NCBI GenBank assembly: GCA_001839685.1
Contig: MLAK01001115.1
Coordinates: forward strand, 87,115-151,114
Direction: 5' to 3'
Source: Tritrichomonas foetus
Taxonomy: Eukaryota > Parabasalia > Tritrichomonadida > Tritrichomonadidae
DNA length: 64,000 bases
Notes under the pieces: generated by a model
The model's input: only the letters and a program-made list of their open reading frames with translations
Told to the model about the DNA's origin: nothing
Databases searched by the model: none
Program-made: the position numbers and the translations under genes
In this document: positions 59,179 through 64,000 of the stretch, in pieces
Numbering within the stretch: position 1 is the stretch's first letter
Layout of the letters: every line of letters begins with the position of its first letter

Positions 59179-61281
59179 TTATTGAGAAACAATGTATGAA
59201 TATAATTTGGAACTTAATAAAAATCCATCATTTGTAGAATATTTACTAACTAATAGATCAAATGTTTGTTTATCAATGACTCCATTTTCGTTTACTTTAC
59301 CAGGAGTGAATAATTTTTGTTTGAGATATTTAACTAATTCAAATGTCATATTTTGATTTTCGTCGAAATTTTCTATTGTTTTGGAACGAAATTGTGACCA
59401 TTTCATATAAAAGTCTTTTTTAATTTGATGTAAATTCGCTAATTTATTTGATACATTAGGAAGCATCAGCATCATATTGGACATATCTGCGATATCATCA
59501 ATTAAATCATCAAATTTTTCATTATTACCGAGTTTTATTAAATCATTCAATTTATTTATTCTTCCATTTCGATTATTTATCTTTGCCTTATAAAATTCGA
59601 GAGAATCACTGTAGTTGCTGCTTTCACTTGAACTATATTCGTTGTTTGGATCATTATAATGAATTTCGTTTAAGTCATTCATGAAATACAATAAGGATCC
59701 ATATTCAGTTGGTATTGTAAAATAATCGCATTCGATGTTAATTTCTGATATTGCTTGATATTGATATAAAGTAGCTGAATCATTAAAATTACCAGTACAA
59801 TGAACAATTGCAGGAATTTGACTATCACAATAAGTTGGATATGCATAGACAGTAAATCCGTGAAATATTATTTCTTTTATACTTTCTTCTTTTTCTATTA
59901 TGCTACTATTCTCTGATTCTCTATCAAAAGTTTCACTTTCTTTCACGAGCTCAAGTCCTTTTAACTTTTCATTACATTGTTTGAAAGGAAGAAGCAGATA
60001 AGGCGGAACATTGATTAATCTTCTTGATCTTATGAAATCAATTGCAATGTTTAATCTTACAAGATAAAAATTCATTTGTGATGCTTTGAAATCAGGTGGA
60101 ATGAAGCGATTCATTAATTCAAAAATTGATAATAGTTGATATAAACGAGCATCAGCAAGGACGACAACAAAAAATTGAAAACTTTCATCCATTCCAACTG
60201 CTTTTCCTTCAGTGGAAAGTGCTTCATTTAACAGTTTGGAAATATTTGATAAAATATAATAACAAAATGTGACAGATGGCTTTGTTGCCAATTTTCTCAT
60301 TTCTAAAACAATGTGTTGAAGACAAAGATATTTAGATTCAGCATCATAATTATCGTTCATATTATAGTTGCTATCATCATATTCGAGAGGCTGGTCAATA
60401 CGAGTATTTTTATCAATTTGTGGTAACATAAATTTGCCATTTTCTTCTTTCTTTGTTGTGAAATTATTTTTATTAAATGAAAGATTTTTCTCGATTATTT
60501 CAATAAAAGTTGGTTTGATATCAATTTGTTCAAATTTATTATTAACTAACATTCTACAGTTTTGGTTCAAGCTAAAATTTTGCAGAGGATTGTCTGTGCT
60601 TTTTATTCGAGATTTATAAGTCAAAATCGATAACAATACTTCTGCTATTGCTTCAATTGCATAATGATTATATTCTGATAAGAATGGTCTTTTTTCTTTC
60701 ATCAACAACTTATAAACCTTTTTCAGGGAGTCCGTATTATTTTTTGGGTCATATTGAATTGCAATTTTTAACAATTCTGGAAAGAATTTTGGACTATTTA
60801 ATAAAATATTGTACATTTCTCTGTATGGAAAGAAATAATCCAAACACATCATTAAATCATCAATATTCACCATATTTTTAATAAAATCAGAGTTGTAAAA
60901 TGATTGAAATGATGATTCAAATGCCCAAAGAAAATCTTTTGATTTTAATATCATTTGGTGTGCTGATATTTTTTCAAACAGCCTCTTGAATTCATTAAAA
61001 TTGTCATGAATCGAAAATTTATGCTTCTGAACGGCCAATCCAAATGGACATACTTTTGAGTAAACTTTTTTGAGTCCGTTTATATATAATACATAAACAG
61101 ATCTGACATCAATTAAAAGGGAGCGCTTCACAAAAAGCAACTTCAACATGTTCTCTTTTTTTGGATAACTATCATCGAGTAAGCGGTAGAAATTAATTTG
61201 GTCTTCTAGAATGTCGATCTCGCACTCGAGTTGAAATGTTCTGTACTGAAAAGAATCGATTATAAAGTCGAGGATGGTCAT
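59179..61281 (-). CDS. VPS9-domain protein, candidate Rab5-type exchange factor
   Basis: The product has 700 residues, mostly helical. Residues about 330-425 look like a VPS9 domain: a helix (PSVTFCYYILSNISKLLNEA), then GMDESFQFFVVVLADARLYQ, then a helix ending MNFYLVRLNIAIDFI, in the order seen in Rabex/Vps9-type exchange factors. The usual D-x-x-P motif before the third helix is altered (MDESFQF), so activity is uncertain. The rest carries no other recognisable domain; an S/N-rich acidic stretch lies near residue 560. VPS9 proteins load GTP on Rab5-like GTPases at endosomes. A Rab5/22-like gene is at 40048-40656, though proximity means little in this genome. Confidence 0.6.
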   Translation of the reverse strand: MTILDFIIDSFQYRTFQLECEIDILEDQINFYRLLDDSYPKKENMLKLLFVKRSLLIDVRSVYVLYINGLKKVYSKVCPFGLAVQKHKFSIHDNFNEFKRLFEKISAHQMILKSKDFLWAFESSFQSFYNSDFIKNMVNIDDLMMCLDYFFPYREMYNILLNSPKFFPELLKIAIQYDPKNNTDSLKKVYKLLMKEKRPFLSEYNHYAIEAIAEVLLSILTYKSRIKSTDNPLQNFSLNQNCRMLVNNKFEQIDIKPTFIEIIEKNLSFNKNNFTTKKEENGKFMLPQIDKNTRIDQPLEYDDSNYNMNDNYDAESKYLCLQHIVLEMRKLATKPSVTFCYYILSNISKLLNEALSTEGKAVGMDESFQFFVVVLADARLYQLLSIFELMNRFIPPDFKASQMNFYLVRLNIAIDFIRSRRLINVPPYLLLPFKQCNEKLKGLELVKESETFDRESENSSIIEKEESIKEIIFHGFTVYAYPTYCDSQIPAIVHCTGNFNDSATLYQYQAISEINIECDYFTIPTEYGSLLYFMNDLNEIHYNDPNNEYSSSESSNYSDSLEFYKAKINNRNGRINKLNDLIKLGNNEKFDDLIDDIADMSNMMLMLPNVSNKLANLHQIKKDFYMKWSQFRSKTIENFDENQNMTFELVKYLKQKLFTPGKVNENGVIDKQTFDLLVSKYSTNDGFLLSSKLYSYIVSQ

Positions 61282-61637
61282 CTTGAGGGCAGTTTTAAAT
61301 TTAAATAATTACAACAGAAACTATATATAAAATTGAATAAAGTATTCAAATGAAATACATTAATTCTGAGTGTGTTAAGAATGAATTCAAAGAAAACAAA
61401 ATTTTTCAAACTTCATGAACATGAAAACGATAGTCCTACAATTTGAGGCGTCTAACAAATATTGAATACAATTGTTAACAAATGAAATCAACAATCATTC
61501 AATTTTGAATTAAAAAGGCAGAAATTGTGACCGTAAGAATTTGGTTGGTAAAACTTTCGGCTTAACTTCATAAGTATTCTGGAAACAAAACTAATAAACA
61601 CGATTAGAATGTACTTTTAATTATTTTCCAGCTTCTT

Positions 61638-61658
61638 TATCTATCTATCTATCTATTC
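61638..61658. repeat. TATC microsatellite
   Basis: About five TATC units in a row. Confidence 0.9.
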
Positions 61659-61797
61659 AAAAGTAATGTTGAAACTTATTTCATGTTTAACTTAGAATTA
61701 GCTGTATAGATAAGTACGCTGATTCAATATAACAGAATCTTTTTCATCCATATCGGAATCATAAAATTAACACATAATAAATATTTATATATATTAG

Positions 61798-62095
61798 ATT
61801 CAGTCTAGTCAATATTTCAAAAATGAAAAGTCTGTTCTTTCATAATGTTGATCGAATTGATCAAGCTTGAAATGAAATGTCAAGAATATTAAATCAAAAA
61901 GAATTGCTAGATGTAGTTCTTTTCGTTTATGGGAATGAGCAAGATTTACCGAATGCAATTCATCTAGGAGAACTCAAAAAACACTTAGAGTTGAAGAAAA
62001 CCATAAATAAATGGAATATTCAATGATCATGCTCAATTTCTGGTATTGGTCTTTCAAAGTGAATGGATTGACTGAATGATCAGCTAAAAAGTTTT
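61798..62095 (+). pseudogene. ARF-family GTPase pseudogene, C-terminal half only
   Basis: Read in the frame from 61823: DRIDQA, a TGA, then NEMSRILNQKELLDVVLFVY, GNEQDLPNAI and WNIQ. This follows the ARF order of the RxLN helix, the NKQDLPNA nucleotide motif (Lys changed to Glu) and the WYIQ strand. After another TGA the match goes on as SCSISGIGLSK, and LNDQLKSF for the last ARF helix. Upstream, in another frame, QYFKNEKSVL matches the HYFQNTxGLIFV region. There is one frameshift and four in-frame TGA codons (61868, 62024, 62060, 62069). The N-terminal half with the P-loop was not found. ARF proteins drive coat assembly on membranes; this copy cannot. Confidence 0.82.
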
Positions 62096-62834
62096 GATTG
62101 CATAATAAATTTATTTAAACAAAAAATATACAATGGATTATTATTAGAAATATGTGTGATCTTTTAAAAATTATCGAGGAATCGTTTTACAATATAGCAT
62201 AACTAAAATGGAAAAAATCTTTCAAATCACTCAAAGATAGAATAGTCGAAAATCAAATATTCTTGTCAATTTGACTAAAATCACTCATTAAATATAATAG
62301 TAGAATGAAATTAAATATTATTTATTTAACATGATATTAAAAAACAGAGATGTTTTTCAATGAATCACCAAAAGGAATTTCATAAATTTTTGTTGAATAT
62401 TCATATAAAAAATTCACTGCTTAGTTATCTAACAGATTTCCTCTAGATCCAAGTTGATAGAAATTATCACGAAGGCAATTTTTATGATAACAGCAATGAG
62501 GAATTAATGATGTAAATAAATGATCGATTCATTCAAAAAATATTCACATGTTTTCAATTTCGGTCATGTAAACTATTCAAATATGAAAAATTCAATAGAA
62601 ATTTCGATCATCATTTTTAGATTTATCTTTTTTCACATCTTCCCAATATTAATGTACTCATTTAAAATTGTTATTTTCATAATGAAATGAGAGTGGTTAA
62701 ATTGAAAGACGTGTCACAAATCGCATTGTACTCGAATCACTTTTTCTAATCTATATTACGGTTTTTTCCAATCAGAACTACCATCATTTAAGTTACTTTG
62801 CGCTCTCTTAAAAAGTTGATTTTCCTGTTAGATT

Positions 62835-62863
62835 TTCACCTTGTATTTTCTGATGAAGGTGAA
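62835..62863. repeat. Inverted repeat with 8-bp arms
   Basis: TTCACCTT (62835-62842) and AAGGTGAA (62856-62863) pair perfectly across a 13-base loop. Confidence 0.75.
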
Positions 62864-63146
62864 TTCTGAATAAAGTGTAACTCGCCCAGATATCCAGAAA
62901 TAATTTGTCTAAGAAAATTTTTATCTATTTCTTCTCCATTAATACTCATTTAAAAGAGTTTCAGTTCGTAAATATCTTTTCCGAAGGATTAATCACGGCT
63001 AAATTACAAAAATACAGAAGAAAATGTTACTTCTTCACAATTTTTCGGTGATATTTCTGTGCTTTTTGATTCTGACAAACGTATTGTGATAAAAATCGAT
63101 ATTCTAAATTTTTAAAAAGATTAATTTTATTTAATTAATCCACGCA

Positions 63147-63776
63147 ATGGCAGAAGAAGATCTCAAATTCAAGATAGTTTTTGTTGGCGACACGACAGTC
63201 GGAAAGACCTCTCTTATTCATCGATTCCTTAACCTCGATCCTGTAAATGCATCGACAACCGGAGCAACATCCACTCGCGCAGAGACCCAAGTTGATGGAA
63301 AAACAGTAATTCTTAACGTCTGGGATACAGCCGGCCAAGAAACGTTCAGAAATCTTGTCCCAATTTACGCCAAAGGATCCCATGCGGCAATCATTGTCTT
63401 CGATCAAACAAACCAAGCGACATACGATCACGTCGACGGATGGTATAGCTATATTCGCGAGCAGGTTGGTGATAAAACCATTATTTGTCTTGCGGCCAAT
63501 AAATCTGATCTTCCGCCAGTTGTTCCAACCGAAACAGCTCTCTCTTGGGCAGCCGAACATAATGTCGAAATGATGAGGACATCCGCCGCAGACGGAACAA
63601 ACGTCGAAACTCTATTCGAAACTGTATCACGTCTACTCGTGAAGCAGAACGAGGAAGAGGCGAAGGCTGCCGCGGAAAAGAAGAAGAAAGAGGCGGAGGC
63701 CCAGCCAGTAAACATCGCAGGCGAGGAAAAACCGTCCAAGAAGAGCGACAAAAAGAAGGACAACTGTTGCAATTGA
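63147..63776 (+). CDS. Rab-family small GTPase
   Basis: The product has 209 residues. Motifs are GDTTVGKTS (P-loop), TTGATS (switch I threonine), WDTAGQE (switch II), NKSD and TSA. The C-terminus is a K/E-rich linker ending KKDNCCN, with the two cysteines expected to be geranylgeranylated. The effector loop differs from Rab1, 5, 7 and 11, so I do not assign a subfamily. The DNA is rich in C and G at third positions compared with most of the window, suggesting strong expression. It would regulate vesicle traffic. A 14-bp minisatellite follows its stop. Confidence 0.93.
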   Translation: MAEEDLKFKIVFVGDTTVGKTSLIHRFLNLDPVNASTTGATSTRAETQVDGKTVILNVWDTAGQETFRNLVPIYAKGSHAAIIVFDQTNQATYDHVDGWYSYIREQVGDKTIICLAANKSDLPPVVPTETALSWAAEHNVEMMRTSAADGTNVETLFETVSRLLVKQNEEEAKAAAEKKKKEAEAQPVNIAGEEKPSKKSDKKKDNCCN

Positions 63777-63890
63777 TGTTTCACACTTTCGAGATAATAA
63801 AAAATGAATCCATTTATAGCTTTCATTCCTTTTTAGTTTTCATTCTTTTTTATTTTCTTTTGTTTTTTAGTGTTATTAATTCTGTAATTT

Positions 63891-64000
63891 TAATGTTGAA
63901 ATATTGATGTTGTTATATTAATGTTGTAATATTGATGTAGTTATATTAATGTTGTAATATTGATGTTGTTATATTAATGTTGAAATATTGATGTTGTAAT
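63891..64000. repeat. 14-bp minisatellite with 28-bp alternate pattern, runs off the window
   Basis: Units alternate between ATATTGATGTTGTT and ATATTAATGTTGTA types, with small changes, from about 63891 to the last base. The array starts about 115 bases after the Rab stop and continues past the window edge. Confidence 0.88.

Larger units (their letters stand above)
61282..63146. other. Long intergenic region with an ARF pseudogene
   Basis: About 1.9 kb between divergent genes. It contains the ARF relic (61798-62095), a short TATC microsatellite and an 8-bp inverted repeat (62835-62863). Possible further fragments near 62400-62640 could not be tied to a family. Confidence 0.6.

Noticed and set aside
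62400..62640. Possible further coding fragments downstream of the ARF relic
   Set aside because: Short open stretches exist, but no family order could be seen and the composition matches spacer DNA.

Overview
This window looks like nuclear DNA of a trichomonad (parabasalid) protist, closest in style to Tritrichomonas or Trichomonas. It is strongly AT-rich, every recognisable gene is a single uninterrupted reading frame, and several genes carry a trichomonad-type initiator (TCA followed by Y, W, W) a few bases to about 35 bases before the ATG. The protein families also fit: BspA-like leucine-rich repeats, huge BTB/ankyrin proteins, many Rab GTPases, Kelch, VPS9, MLF and EF-hand proteins. The species is inferred from style, not from a marker gene. 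No rRNA, tRNA, CRISPR array or complete transposon was recognised.

Layout. 1-5.4 kb: a CARMIL-like leucine-rich-repeat protein (minus strand, C-terminus cut by the window edge) and a divergently placed PP2A-like phosphatase. 6-10 kb: one copy of a dispersed repeat with a 53-codon ORF, a Nudix hydrolase, and a tail-to-tail pair of paralogs with an INCENP-like motif. 10-19 kb: a surface membrane protein split by a 20-bp duplication, a coiled-coil protein, an MLF family protein and an importin-alpha-like armadillo protein. 20-27 kb: a membrane hybrid histidine kinase with receiver domain and an RCC1/EF-hand fusion. 27-34 kb: perfect palindromes, a decayed coding relic, and a 1724-residue BTB/ankyrin protein whose N-terminus resembles the histone H3 tail. 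34-43 kb: two Kelch paralogs, a membrane-anchored GH2 glycosidase lacking its N-terminal domain, an aldo-keto reductase with an in-frame stop, and a Rab. 43-49 kb: a calponin-homology/charged-helix/Hsp70 fusion (the most unusual gene here) and a small unknown protein. 49-57 kb: a repeat-type surface protein with an in-frame stop after its signal peptide, the second copy of the dispersed repeat, a 178-bp tandem repeat, a calcineurin-B-like protein, a BspA-like protein and a coding relic. 57-64 kb: a TBL1-like corepressor subunit, a VPS9-domain protein, an ARF GTPase pseudogene and a second Rab.

The genes form no operon. By theme they cover surface or glycan contact (BspA-like protein, two broken surface proteins, GH2), signalling (hybrid kinase, phosphatase, EF-hand and myristoylation-type proteins), membrane traffic (two Rabs, a VPS9 candidate exchange factor, an ARF relic), and chromatin or nuclear transport (TBL1-like, importin-like, H3-tail-like protein, possible INCENP-like pair). 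Three genes are each broken by one lesion while the rest of the frame is intact. They are recent pseudogenes, alleles or sequencing errors, and the sequence alone cannot say which.
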